Assembly (NCBI RefSeq): GCF_050436995.1
Contig: NC_134760.1
Location: 11,054,001 to 11,118,000, forward strand
DNA: 64,000 bases
Reading direction: 5' to 3'
Origin: Anticarsia gemmatalis
Taxonomy: Eukaryota > Arthropoda > Insecta > Lepidoptera > Erebidae
Every line of letters begins with the position of its first letter. Position 1 is the first letter of the stretch. The notes beneath the pieces were generated by a model. The model searched no databases and was not told where the DNA came from. It saw only the letters and a program-made list of their open reading frames with translations. The translations under genes and the position numbers were made by a program. Below, piece by piece: positions 37,310 through 50,403 of the stretch.

Positions 37310-40300
37310 AAAGTTAAGATATTATGAGAGATATCGTTTGATCGTGATAAGCGAAGATCACTTCATTAAGTTACATTTTGAAACAAGGTAAGGGTGCTTG
37401 ATGTTTATGATGGGCTTAATTTGCGCTCATAATGTGATGATATCTATGCTGATTTTGACTGAGACGGTGCGATTTTGTTGTAGATAACTGTTGATGTAGG
37501 AGGAAATTGTTTCGGTTGAATTTTGTGCATGCATGTTACGAAAAATCTTAAGAGTTTTAATACTCAGTTAATTAACATACTTTTTTCATTTCTTTGACTT
37601 GTTCATTCAGTATGTTTGCGGATTATTGTACTAAGTACAATTTTTTGTACTCAGAAATCCTTGTTTTTCTGTCATAATTGAGATGTTCAATTTGCTTAAA
37701 ACAATCATTTTTGTAAGGGAAAATAGTCCTATCCATGCCGGTTTTACTTTGGTTTGTCGTCTATATCCTTGGCAAAAAGTTAAAGAATGGCAGTTGTTCA
37801 ATAAAAGCAATATAACAAATAAGTACCAAAAATGTCTGTATGTATTCCCCGCTCTTCGCTCCCACTAAGGCCACAGGCTCACCTTCGAATATGATTCGTA
37901 ACACGCATTAGATAGAATTCAACAACATTATCTATTAGATAGTAACAGTTTTAAAGCCCTACATATTACTGATATATCCGAGTTTATCTTCATCAGAAAA
38001 TGAGACGTGACGAATCTTTACTAGATCGAATATAACAGAACTTTTATGTATTAGAATATGAATTGAAGTTATTATTTAAATTGAGATGTATCAATTTATT
38101 TGATTGAATATAAAACTAATACATTTTTTTCTGTGGGAAGGCATAAGCTTAGGCAAAGGTTTTTGATTAACGTAATATTCTTCAGGTTAAAATAAGTATG
38201 TACCTAGTTGTTTTTTTGTTCAATGTTCAATTATCATAATAAAAAATGAAACATAACGAAATATTTTAATTCGTCTACGCAGTAACTCTTTTTTAACAAA
38301 TAAAGTAAGTAGTACTTTATTTGTTAAAAAAGAGTTTAGCATGCATGCTACTGCAAAGAAAACTTTTCTTATATTCGTAGACTGCCGAAGAGCGTGACTG
38401 CTATTCGGTATACTATCAGAAATTCAGGACTCTAGAAACAGGCAAAACAATAACAGTCTTATTTAACTTTCTAAAAACAAACAAAATGGCGGTTCACTTT
38501 CATTACTCTTTTATTTTTAACGTCACTTTTATTAAAAAGCTCGAGGCGATGAAGCCATTGCTGGCAGTCTGTGCCATTTTTCTACTGCCAGCAATTACTT
38601 TTGAGCACGAGTGACTACATACACTGTTACTTTGTCCATATTTATATTAAACACCTGCGAATTACTTGTTTTTCTTTCTCCTTTCATTATTTATATATTT
38701 TAACTTTATTGGTTTTTGAAGGTGTAAATTTTCTGTAAGTATTTTATATATTATAAAAATAATTACCACATTACACCTTATTATATGTTTCCAACCTTTT
38801 TTTTATATAGAATAAATTCAACGTCCCTTTTTATGTAAATTGTGTTTTAGTTACATAACATTTCAGCGCTTCAGCGCCCACTATACTTACGGGAGAACTT
38901 ATGTACTTCAAGAATTATTCTAATTCAAAATTAAAAAAAAAAACTGCTAATGTTACTTTTCTCAACATATGTTACAAATGTATGGTTAGGGTTACAAATG
39001 AAAAAATATTGAAGTAAATAACTGAAACAGAAATCTGTTAGAAAGTTAGAGGCTACCCAATTTAATTTTTTCTTCTGTATATCCTTAGAAAATCGATCAA
39101 TAAGAGAATATTAATGTCTTATACAAGACCACCACGTTACCCTTATATCGTATCACTGTGATTATTTTCTTATAGTCAAAACCACTTGTTGTTCATCACA
39201 CACACAAAAACTACCATTCATTACAACCAATTTTAAATAAACGTAATTAAAATAAAAACAAAAGAGACTGCAACAGCCATTGCTTTGGCTTCGGCCGCAT
39301 TTCTTAATGTCGCACCAGCCAGTATAACAAGACCTCAGCCGGACTTACTAACTGACGTTTTTTTGTTCAAAATGAGAAGAAACTTGGTAGGGAGTAAGAG
39401 GTCTATGTAAAATGGTCTTTAAACCACCACCGGGTCACAATTACCCGCAATTAAGCTATCGTTAAGAGGTTTTTCTTTGGAGCTGCAATTTGTCACGCAC
39501 GCCGATGCGCCTGCGCACCCATCGCTCCTCTCTAGAGGGAGAGGGAAGACTAATTGACAAGTGTTTCAAATAGGCATTATGTACTTTGTGAAGCCGCGTA
39601 GAATTGTCCAACATTCTTGACTATAAAGCCATGGAATTGCAATTTGAGGGTACTTAGACAAATGAGTTGTACGTGCGTATGTGACTTCCTTTGAAGCTGG
39701 TTAATGGAGGCAGTTGAGACTGAATGAACGAATATTAAATTCCCTATTTGGATTTTTATTAGATGTTAGGCTTCAGTTCAGTGACTTGTAAAACTGTCGT
39801 TATGCTCTTGATTCTGCATTCTGCACTTCTATGCAGGTTCGATTGAAATGTCAGTGCGAAACACAGCGCGTAAACCTTAGGACTGGACTAGGATGAACCT
39901 AGACTTTCAATGTTAGGACAATAACTTTTAAGAATAATAAATTTTTAAAAGTAAAACTCAAAATAAGCTTTTGGAAGTGTTAGATTATATCTAGAAATAG
40001 GGTATATTCTCTGTAGTCCCCTCTAGCACTGCCCCCGGGTTAAAAAAAGTTACCATTTGTCCTTTGGCACGAATTGGAAAGGGTACAGTAGGGAAAATTG
40101 GACATAATTGGGAAGAAAGAAAGAAAATTCTCAGTTGCCACACCGGGTACTACAGACACAAAAAGATTAATTTGAAAAGTATCCCATTTCTTTAATCAAC
40201 AAAATACCCACAACTATAACAAACATGATTTGTACGTGCTTTTAAATTATATCTTATTATTTCCAATTAGTTAAAAAATAACTCTCTTAATATTCCGCCC

Positions 40301-41480
40301 TACACCAATACACTCCCTTATCGTTACCGCGAAACAAACAATGCGTCCATTCACCACCAAAAGCAACAAAAACTTACTTAGAAAACAATTAGCAACAATT
40401 ATTTATAACAAAGGGAACTGTTTCTAAGTAAACAAAAAACTTATCAACAGTTGAAATAGCAAAGAAAGTTAATACAATAACATTATTTAACAAAACAATT
40501 TGGGTTAAATGTTGTTAAAAGGGGTCAATTGTTGCTAAATTGTACAGACTTCATTGTGTGGGTGAATGAAAAAGTGAATGTTTAAAAACCGTTTTATCAA
40601 AAAGTATAAAAGATGTATTTTAAAAATTGAAAAATTATCTAGAAATTTAGATGTTAGAAATAAGCAACAAATTTGCATAAACAAACAATAAATCAATACC
40701 ACAAAATCTATTTTAATCGTTTAATGTTCGTCATTTTTTAAACAAAAGTTTACATAGTTAAAGTACACCGTACATTTTGCACACCGAACAATAATAATTA
40801 AAATATTGTTGAGGCTCATCTTAGAGTTAGACAAGAATAAAAATAGCTAGATCTAGAATCTAAAACTCGGGTGAATATTTTAATGCAGACACCTGGGAAT
40901 CGGATTAATCACACTACGTCATTCATGTTGCAGTATTGATCTGTGCAGTATTCATGTTGCAGCACCCATAAAAGCTCAACAGACAGATGAACAAAGTAAC
41001 TTTCAAACTTTATGTTGTAGAACGTTTTATTGTTAATGAAAAATATTATGTACTAATTTAAAACAAGCAAATGTTTATATTACCTCTTAATAGCAATATT
41101 TTAGTACTTTATTGTTGTTAAATCGTACGTAATTATATCACAGTCTTGTATATTTCTTGCTGGCTCGCTCCCCTCCGGCAAACCGTGAAGATAAGTACAA
41201 AGGCACATTAAACGATAGTAGTAATTAAAATGCACTTTATATCTAAGTCACTGCATGCGCTAGTGAACAGAGATACCTGATTTTTTTATTTTTTGTTAGA
41301 TATAGACTGTTCTTTTTTTGTTTTCTTTAAAGCCATGCCAGTGATGTTTATATACTCTACCGACTACGTTGAACGTCGTAAACTCTACGTTTAAACCAGC
41401 CCTAATAATATCGCATTTGTTTGATTACAAATGCATGATTATGCAAAAGTAGACAATCTTCAACAGCATATAATAAATTG
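37310..41480. other. intergenic, no gene recognised
   Basis: AT-rich. Holds the 24-bp inverted repeat at 38284-38336. The open frame at 37683-37868 lacks features of a gene. The rest shows nothing supported. Confidence 0.5.
38284..38336. repeat. perfect 24-bp inverted repeat with 5-nt loop
   Basis: AACTCTTTTTTAACAAATAA AGTA, loop AGTAG, then the exact complement. Beyond the arms, GCAGT at the left pairs with ACTGC at the right if the self-complementary TAGCATGCATGCT at the right is taken as an insertion. Confidence 0.85.
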
Positions 41481-41481
41481 A

Positions 41482-41668
41482 CTACCTCCGTGGCGCAGTG
41501 GTTTAGGTCGCCACGCCGATACCACAGCAACGGGAGGGCGTGGGTTCGATTCCCACACGGGACAATTATTTGTGCGATCCACAAATAATTGTTTCGGGTC
41601 TGGTTGTGCTTTGTGTCCGTTGTTTGTATGTTTGTAAAAGTCCCCGCGACACAAGAGTAATTCTTAAA
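41482..41668 (+). mobile_element. tRNA-derived SINE family S1, well preserved
   Basis: A box TGGCGCAGTGG at 41491-41501 and perfect B box GGTTCGATTCC at 41543-41553 give normal pol III spacing. Downstream, ACAATTATTTGTG and CACAAATAATTGT (41562-41592) form a 13-bp hairpin. The tail is GTCCCCGCGACACAAGAGTA. The head is close to a tRNA in form, but the acceptor stem does not close, so a SINE, not a tRNA gene. Second copy at 37131-37305 (-). Confidence 0.85.
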
Positions 41669-42799
41669 ATGCATACGAGAGGGACCTCAGTCTCTTCAAA
41701 ACGAAAGTTTAAGAGTGAATTAAGAAATTTTTAAAAATGAGAGTTCATAGTTTGAGAGAGAGAGTTCTTCCTTCATCTTGGGAGAAGCGAATTACCCTGC
41801 TTTACAGTGAGACTGTTTTGGGAACTAATTGGTCTTATAAACAAGTAATATTCATTCAATTCTTTCATGCACATTTACCTAGATTTTGCATAACATTGTT
41901 CATGCAGTTCCATAGTTCCAAGCGAATGATTTTAAAGCTAAATATATATTTCCCTTTGTCCCTAATCGTAGTTCTCGTGGTATCTCTAATTGCGTAGTAA
42001 TAAAGCTTGGTACACATCGACGGACACAATGCAGGGTTTTCACGGCCGGCCGCCGCAGGAAGTGATAATAGCCGCGCCAAAACAAAGAAGGGACGCTATG
42101 TTACCTATTCAACTAATTATGATGCAACAATTTCTAAACATTATCGTCAGACTCAACTTTTCAGAGTATAATTTAACGCATCGCGTCTTCTCTTGGTCTC
42201 TTTGTTAATGTAATTGGCACTAAAGAAAAAAAAAAAATTATCATTCCTGTCAACAGCTATACGTGAGTGGGTTTATTTGTTGATACGTATAGCTAGCTAA
42301 AGTACATCTTATATATCCAAGCAAACTATTTATTACAATCAAATTAAATTTACACCGATTATTGTTTAAATGTCGATTTTTAGTCTCTGTCTGCTTACGT
42401 GTTAAGAAGATCATAGGGATCACATTCTTCAAGGAAAAAAAGGCAGGAAAGCGATACTGAAAATTCGAGCAATCGGCAACACCAAAAGAATAGTTCGAGA
42501 AACAATTGTTGTACAACAATTACTGTAATAAACTTATTCCATATCAATAACAACTTTAAAGGCTTATCTATTCTCCTTATTGCATAAACCCTTTTTCTAA
42601 CGACCATAAAACTTATTAGTTCTAAAACACCTTACAACAGGTAATTTGGAATATTCTATTGTAATAATAATTGTAAGTACAAAAACTTTATTACTTTATA
42701 CAGCTTTAAAAGGGTGCACAATAGTTGGTTGCACAAGCAAAGTCTACGCAAACGTCGGTGTGGCCACCGACCGGTGTAAAATTAACGTCCAAACGCCGA

Positions 42800-42816
42800 C
42801 ATCAAAGGCGCCGCCG
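42800..42816 (+). promoter_or_regulatory. TCF/Pangolin HMG site plus Helper site
   Basis: CATCAAAGG at 42800-42808 fits the TCF consensus (SATCAAAGS), and GCCGCCG at 42810-42816 fits the Drosophila TCF C-clamp Helper consensus GCCGCCR, one base apart. More HMG-like cores (CCCTTTGTA, CCCATTGT) follow within 30 bp in a GC-rich patch. About 12.4 kb upstream of the frizzled start. Confidence 0.4.
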
Positions 42817-44401
42817 CCCTTTGTACTCGCCGCCCATTGTCTCACACATGTTGTTTTAATACTCTTAATTTCGTGTTGTCATGTTAAAAGTTTATTACAG
42901 GTTAAGTTATAACACTGTTGCGCAATTTTCAACTTTGTTACTATAGATATAGGTGAATTTTTAAATTATGTCTAGATATTCTTATATTAGAATCTTAATC
43001 TGAAGCTATTACGCTCAATTTTCGCCTGTTTTTCTAAGACGATAGAGTTGAGTTTGCCTTGAGATTGTGTGGTAGTTTTTTGTCGCACTTTTTCAGTGTT
43101 TATTACTGCGCGTTGGGTGTTAATAGCGGAAGTGTTAAAAGGGTTCCAGTGATTGAAACGCGAGAGGGTGTCTTTGATGAGCGCTCACTGCTCTATTAAT
43201 ATTGTGTGCGTGTGGCAAAGCGACAGGGGCGGTGTCAGCTGTGACAATTTCTAAGCGTAGAGTTAACTGTTAACCAATGTACACTTGCAAACACAATTTT
43301 AGTAAAGAGCCTATTACAGATAGGTTTCTAGCAGCGGCTGCAGGAAGAATAGGGTATTTAACCTAAAAACTTCCATATGAGTTTATCAGACTTTTTTTAT
43401 GTGACCATCCATTTGCTACTGCTGTACCCGGTGCTATAAGTTAGATTTTCTTACGATATGAACTTTTGTGTGATCAATAATTTAATCGGCTCCGTCATAT
43501 CTAAATAACACATTCATATCTATGTTTGTAAAATCATCTTTCACTACATGAATTTCGGTTTCATTCTGTCGTAATTCTTTGATTCTGAAACCCTTCAACA
43601 CGATCCATTGATCATTAGATAGTTACTATTTACTACCAATAACTTCACAATCCCTTCTACACCATTAACACCTCCGCAGTTCTAATGAGAGTGATATTTG
43701 ACACGAACACGCAAACTGCAGCCTCCATCCTAACAACAACGTTAATAGTAAACGCAGTGCCCTGACGAATCTCACACCCGCACATATTGTTCCAAACGCT
43801 TTTGTTCAGATGTGAAATTTAACATTATAATAAAGTGTACATCTCTTTATACATCACATTTTATTTACAACTATATTTTCTACACGATAAGGTTCGTTTT
43901 TCTTTGTGTTGTGTGGTGTGATGGCTGTATAGAGTGGCTTAGTAAATTGTAAGGTGTGTACCGCTAGGCTGACGGACAATCTACGGTTTTCAGTCCTACG
44001 GGATGTACTAAACACAGATTTATACGACTTGTTGTAGAATCTTAGGAATCGTGTAAATGTATAGTTTATTTTACGAGAATTTTTTGTTTAATAGTAACTC
44101 GCTGATATTTGTCTTTCTTCATTTCGAAACACATTTTGATATTTTCCTTACGCAAATTGCACATTGATCATATTCGATGCTCATTTGCGTTTGCCACTTT
44201 GAAGAAAATTATAATTTTAATTGCAGCCTGACAAGGTAAGCGTGAAAATATTTTTGGGTAAAATCCAAACTAACGTATAGGAAGTTCACACAAGGTAGAA
44301 ATAACTAATCTTCGGTTGAACTTCTCATTCGAAATGAATGATACATTTTCGATGTCCCACGCAGTCACAGTAGTTACAAAGGCCAGTGGGAAACAAATCA
44401 C

Positions 44402-44455
44402 AGTGCGACATACAACCACATACAAGTACATACAAGCACATACATCTCATACAAT
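44402..44455 (+). repeat. decamer tandem repeat (ACATACAAGY)n
   Basis: ACATACAACC, ACATACAAGT, ACATACAAGC, ACATACATCT: about four and a half units. Confidence 0.75.
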
Positions 44456-44670
44456 GTGAGCGTGTGGGGCAGCTGTCAAACAAGCAGGCCTATGAATAAT
44501 GCAGCGTTGGTGTCGTGTCGGCACGTTGCCCGTCGCCGGCGCCTGCAGTGTGGCGGAAGAAAGTGATACTGAGATGTAGATGCTGATTATTTGTGTGATA
44601 TAAGGCTTGGGTTTTAGTCTTCAGGACATGTCTAAATATATATAAAAATCAAAAGTGACTAACTAACATA

Positions 44671-44776
44671 CCCCCGATTTCTTAGGTACATTTAGAGGTA
44701 GTTTATCAGTTATCCATTTAATAGCGTTTGAATTTGAATATATAAACTACCGTTACTTGTACTCAGAAACCGGGTG
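44671..44776. mobile_element. MITE family M1, copy 3, inserted in another repeat
   Basis: 106 bp from CCCCCGATTTCTTAGGTACA to CTCAGAAACCGGGTG. Flanked by ATA on both sides (44668-44670, 44777-44779). Removing it joins GACTAACTAACATA to GTGATCTATCAACGCACAGC, which is continuous host-repeat sequence. Confidence 0.8.
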
Positions 44777-44960
44777 ATAGTGATCTATCAACGCACAGCC
44801 CCATACCACTGGACGGATCGAGCTGAAATTTGGCATGCAGGTAGATGATATGACGTAGACATCCGATAAGTTCAGCTAAATTTCACCCCTAAGGCGATAA
44901 AATTAGGCACACACAATTACAACAACTAGGCAAAAATCGTATGGAAAACCTGGCTATAAC
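44777..44960 (+). repeat. dispersed repeat hosting MITE copy 3
   Basis: GATCTATCAACGCACAGCCC, CACTGGACGGATCGAGCTGA, AATTTGGCATGCAGGTAGAT: phrases I know from a repeat common in moth genomes. The left part lies before the MITE (about 44640-44670). Confidence 0.6.
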
Positions 44961-44969
44961 GATAAGCTT

Positions 44970-47900
44970 AGAGGATTTTATATTTCAATCATCATCATAA
45001 GTACATAATATTCGTTTTTGAACAGAAGGTCTTCCCTTTCAATTCTTATTTCCTCATCAAAATCACACCCACAACAAAAAACAACAATGAATAACTAATA
45101 ACAACGAAAAATAAAACAAAAAGCTCCTATAATTACTGATTCATGACAAAAAAGATACAGCGCTGATGTCAGTGTATTGTGTGGTTTGTGTGGCGCGGCG
45201 GGAGACGACAGGAGGCAACGATAACACCTACCCATGCGCCGTATGACGTCTGTGTTGTATCACACAACACTGCGACAGTATCGCACCTGTTTCACCATCA
45301 TTTGTAGCAAGTGTTAAAGATATGTTTCATTGATTTTTTTTACTTTCTAGCGCTTGATTGGGACTACTGAATATTTGTTTTGGTTTTGTTTTTATATAGT
45401 GGTTCCTTGGAAAAATCATTTTGATCTCAATCGTATAGTAGAAAGTACAATTAAAATTGAATTTTGGCAAAACATGGAGTTTTATTTTTAACGTCATCAT
45501 TGTCAAAGTCCTTTTACATATCTACATAGGTAGGTACTCATTACATTTTGTCCATACCTGCACACGGGTAGTATGTTCGATTTCATACGGAAGTAATTTC
45601 TGCTTGGTGCACAGAGAACACAAATTATTCGGAATTTCTTTGCATTCTGAATCAGTTGCTCGTAAAAGCCGATACAGGATTTTTCGTAGTACGGGATTGT
45701 TGAAAAAAATACATTTACTAAGTTTAAAACGTGTAGTAGTCTAGTGAGTGTCCACAGATGTCGTTTAATAACTGGAAAACATCTTTATTTTGCACAATTA
45801 CGTAGCGATCGTGAGTTCTTGACAGCAAGTAATTGTCCCGTTTTATACGTTAAACGACTATTTGCGGTATACAGTGGAAACATATTACAATGGTTCTGCT
45901 CTAGGATTCACTAACATTTGAACCAAAAAAAATAGTCTTGACCTGGCTGAAGGCTAATAGATCAATAACAGGAATAGCACTCTCTCAAAATGTATATATT
46001 TTTAGTCTCTTAATCTGATAGTATTGTAGTTTTTTCTTGTCTCACGGAACTCTAACAGCGAGTGAACAATTGATCGCCGCTACGGTTAAAACAGGTAGCA
46101 AATGGCGATTAATTCACGATCACGTTTTTTACACCATTTAGTGGGAATATTTTATTGTAAACAAAAAGTAGACTTAAAAGGGCTGCTTGTAAATTATTAT
46201 TATACCAAGTTTTTGTTGTTAAATACCACTTGAAAATGTAGCTTTTGTCGGTGGACCGCGGACCGCGGCGGAAAATGTTTAACAAAATATGATAATTGTC
46301 GACGAATTAAGTAACGCAATTTAAAATAAAAAGGCTGTAATTTTAAGCTTCTGCACTTTAGCTAGGCTTCTGTGTAGAGTAAACAAAATGTACAGTGACA
46401 ACAATGACAGTCTGGCGACATCCTATTATTTATTACCTAGTTGTAGGACTATGGTGTAACTTCCAGGATCTGTTCTGGTTTGATAATATCGTAACCGTAA
46501 AATTTTATCACGTTCAAAATAAATTTGATTGTAACTTTTTCTTGGATCCTGGGTATAACATTTAAAGGTTAGTATTCCTAACGAAACTGAAGTGGAATTA
46601 TCTCCGCGTAATATTTTTGCAATATTATTTTTGAACCAACCACTTTAATTACTCAAGTTAATAAAACCTTTAACAAAATGCTAGTAGCATCTTTTTGCCG
46701 ACAGATATTCACGGAGCAAGCTTTTAGGAGCTTCGTTCATTGTCCTTTTGTCTCAATACATTGTAAGATGGAAGTCTTGTCCGAACTACTGGAGAATACC
46801 AACTTGTTGCACATAAAGAAAGTTCAATGATAAAAAATTAAAAGAATTCAGAAGCGAAATAATTTTGGTTTTATTTTGCATCTTCTTCGCCCGTAAAATT
46901 TTGTAAAGATATTCATATTATGTAGTTATACATTTGTTAGTGTGTAGTCTGATACATTACTGTTAGTAAATCTAACCTAATAATGGTAAATACCATTTTG
47001 AAATATTTTTAACAATTTCGTAAATTTTTCGTTACAAAGGAACAGCTAATGTGTATGCTTAAAGACACATAAACGTTCTTCTAGCTAAAACTGGTCACTA
47101 CTTGGTACATCGTCATTACTTATTGAAATAACATGACTGATAAATAATCTGCAAAAACGGAAATAATTAAACTGATTAATACAGACACTGTTCATGACGG
47201 GAATGGATTGAAAGTAGCGGCCTTTGTCCTGCAATGAAGCACTTTATCATCAAAATAAAAATAAAACAACAATCTCTGAGAACGTTTTCCCAAATCCTGT
47301 GAGTAGTGGTGAAATTTAGTGGTGTTGGTGTGTAGAGGGAGCGTTTTTGCGCGCTCGTACCGCGGAGAGCGGCGGCGCGGGCGTGCGTTCGTCATAGTTT
47401 TTACGTCACCGCGCACCACCGACATTCCACTCAAATTATACTCACCGCGTATGTTTACCATGACTTGGGATGAAACTGGGATAATATTTGCAAATGGCAA
47501 TCTATTTATGGAAACTACAGTACCGCTCTTAACAAAGGGTTCCCTATTTGATTCCTCAAGATCTTTGATTGATCAATCGATTTATTACTATTTTATTGAT
47601 GGAAAAAAGTGTACGAATGTGAGTAATAATATAACTCAGAATCCAAAAGTTCAAATCCACACCAGGTCCGGAAATCTCACTAATTTTTAAACAGATATTT
47701 ACAAAGTACTTGACGTGTCGCATAGTGCCTAATTCGCCCTCGGCCATAAAAAGAGGAAAATCCATCCTCTGCAAGTGATACAGAGAGATGTAAGTAAAAT
47801 CTTGGCAACTAGTTCTATCTGATTTTATTCATTTCAGTCCACGTATTCCAGGAGACACGATTGTGACGTTTGTACTCAAACAACGTCTCCATGCAGTTGT

Positions 47901-50000
47901 CTACGTGAGATTTGTGCTAACTATTACGAACCCATCCATCATATTAAGTGATTGAACTGGGAACCTTAGAATATCTAATAGGAGAGAATCTATGTCGCAT
48001 TGTGTTGTGCTATTTATATTATACTGTCTCTATAGCCAGCGCGATTCTGTACAGTCGGTACTGTCGAGTATCGAAACTTTGACATTTAGTATGTACTGCC
48101 AAAATACTTCCTACGACAACCGTCAGAGGCGCTGATCAGATTTTCATACAAAATCTCCCGATGACAGGTCGGTTGTCGGTAGTCGATAGTAGTAGAGAAT
48201 CTAGCTACAGTTTTAAGGAATAAACTTGTCATATGGATATGACAAGAGCAACAAGCTGTTGTAACACTGTTCGGAAATTGGATAGGTATCATATAAAACA
48301 AACTGCTATATTTTTATTTTCTGCTCCAGAGTTCGGCAATTTACTTCATCATTAGATGCAATAAACGCCCACATTGTGCTTTCATTATAAACTACATACT
48401 AAGTGTTCTCAAAACGTTCATATTTACTGTTTTAAGAACAACATTTTTCAGCGATAACAGAAACATTTGTCTAAATATTATATTTCGCTTTTAAGTTACC
48501 CCTTAATACTGTAACTACAGAAACCATCAAATAAATATGACATGACACTTTTAAATATAGGGGTTGTCGGTGAAACTGTGTGATTAACTTTTTAATTAAA
48601 TAAACCCCTCCCTCTTTTAACAGTTAGTGATAAAAAGCACTTAAAACTAATACAATGAATGCACTCTGATTGCGTGCCAGCTGCACTTATTTATAACCAG
48701 CTGTTCACTAAATATTCAATAAGATTATAATAAATTATTTTATACTTAATGTTTACGTTACACGCGACTGCTAAAAGCATTTGACAAACGCTTAGTTACT
48801 TATTCAAGCATTACATAATGTTGTTTTAAATAATGTATTTGTTGCGTGACGTTATGGTCAATTTATTCCCGTTTTCTCCATAACAGATTTAAACCTAGAC
48901 AGTTTTTAAAAACGATTGTTTCTTGTTAACTCAGTTGCTTAAAGAGTGAATTCTTCTTATCTTCTCTTTGTATCCATCTGAGAGTAGACTATCCTATGAG
49001 GTTCGGAAATCTGTAATACCACACCGCTGGCTTGTGTATGTGAGAATAATTATTATCCTGTTGAAAATGTTTTGTCTTGAAAACATTTTTATGTTACGAA
49101 ATCGGATGGTAAAATATCCCATCACGTCCCTATTTTATGGTGTCCATGGCTCGCGAGGCGTCCTCAGTTTTTGCTAGTCGCTGGCAAATTCATTTAATTG
49201 TGTCTGCGACCCCGCGACGCGCGAGTCACGCGGTAATTGCACAGCCTTCGCAAATAGGCTTTTTGGCCTCTCCCGACTCTCCTTAACCCCTCCCCCCCCT
49301 CCTCCCGTATCTGTACCCCTCGTGCCATCGTCTCTACAGTTATTATGATTTATATTCTCTTCGTGACTTGAGTTGTTTATTGATAATAAGTTTTGATTGA
49401 TTTTCTCATGTTGTTTTGTTTTTGGGTACCGTAGTGGACTTTAGACCTAAATAGTCAGGACCATCCTAGGACGCCTGTGTCAGATATGGTACTGTATGTT
49501 TCACGAAGAAACCCTCGGGTTTTACTTTGGTAATGATCTTGTATGAGACCATATAATTTTTACAAAGTGAACTGATTATTACAAAACAGGATTTGTCTAT
49601 TATATGTATATTAGAATACGGGAAATAACACACATTTTACCTTAGAATGCTTGGTGTTTCGGCGCAGGTTGTACTGGCCGTGGTCGCAGGCGACATATAT
49701 ATACAGCTTTAAAATAGGTTTATACAAACAAAAGACTGCGTAACTCAGCTACCACGATATATTAGCAAGACAGTTTGTTTAATATACCACATTTAACCTT
49801 TACAATAATCGACAATGTTCTAGTGTGACGCTTGAATTATTCCTTATTGCACAATTTAATCAATACGATGAACAACTAAACAGTTCATATCATATATCAA
49901 ACGATATAAAACGGGGTGGTGGCGAAACAAACAGTCAATTACGTAAGGGTTTGTAAAACAGTGAGCAGTTAACGATGTAACATGTCTAGTGGCAGCTGCA
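44970..50000. other. intergenic, no gene recognised
   Basis: AT-rich with a GC-rich patch at 47325-47420. The repeat copy at 48110-48215 (R3, copy 2) matches 32690-32830. A weak relative of 32505-32580 is at 49640-49695. A C-rich run is at 49290-49320. Open frames at 45457, 47192 and 47319 have no domain support. Confidence 0.5.
48110..48215 (+). repeat. dispersed repeat family R3, copy 2
   Basis: CAGAGGCGCTGATCAGATTT, ACAAAATCTCCCGATGACAG, TAGTCGATAGTAGTAGAGAA, TCTAGCTACAG parallel 32690-32830. Confidence 0.6.
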
Positions 50001-50008
50001 GGCCGGTG

Positions 50009-50052
50009 TACTTGTGTACTTATGTATGTATGTGTACTTGTGTACTTAGTTT
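50009..50052 (+). repeat. short tandem array (GTGTACTT)
   Basis: GTGTACTTGTGTACTTA occurs twice, 24 bases apart, with TGTATGTATG between. Confidence 0.7.
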
Positions 50053-50403
50053 ATGTATTGGTGTGTACGCCACCGTTTTGTTTTTGCAATTATGTAAGTG
50101 TAATATGCGGCTGGGAAGGTAATAATTCAAACTTTCTATACAATTCCTAGGTATGTATGTATATAAGTATGTTTATCAGTTATTTGTTTTATTGTTTACG
50201 GTTACAATAAAACAAGCTCTCCTTAGTTTGAAATCAAATGAATTAATTTTATGTGTGTGAGTAGTCCAATGATAATTATTTATGTATATAAAACTTATGA
50301 AGATCACTGAACGCAAACCGTTCATCTTCTACTGGAAAACAAAATGAAAATTGCTTATCCTGAGTATGCTTAAACAAATCAAATTGATTTCAAATATAAT
50401 ATA

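Larger units (their letters stand above)
41670..44660. other. intergenic, no gene recognised
   Basis: Mostly AT-rich; GC-rich patches at 42025-42085 and 42760-42840. Overlapping open frames on both strands at 41737-42607 have no recognisable family. Confidence 0.5.

Noticed and set aside
41482..41560. tRNA gene
   Set aside because: A and B boxes are good, but the acceptor stem does not pair, and a SINE body with a second copy at 37131-37305 follows.
41900..42607. Cluster of overlapping minus-strand ORFs as a gene
   Set aside because: Frames overlap each other and plus-strand frames, with no domain or codon pattern.
44402..44455. CRISPR-like array or telomere repeat
   Set aside because: Only four short degenerate decamers with no spacers; simple tandem repeat in a eukaryote.
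47319..47690. 123-codon frame as a gene
   Set aside because: Begins at GTG, lies partly in a GC-rich patch with an opposing frame, and shows no domain.
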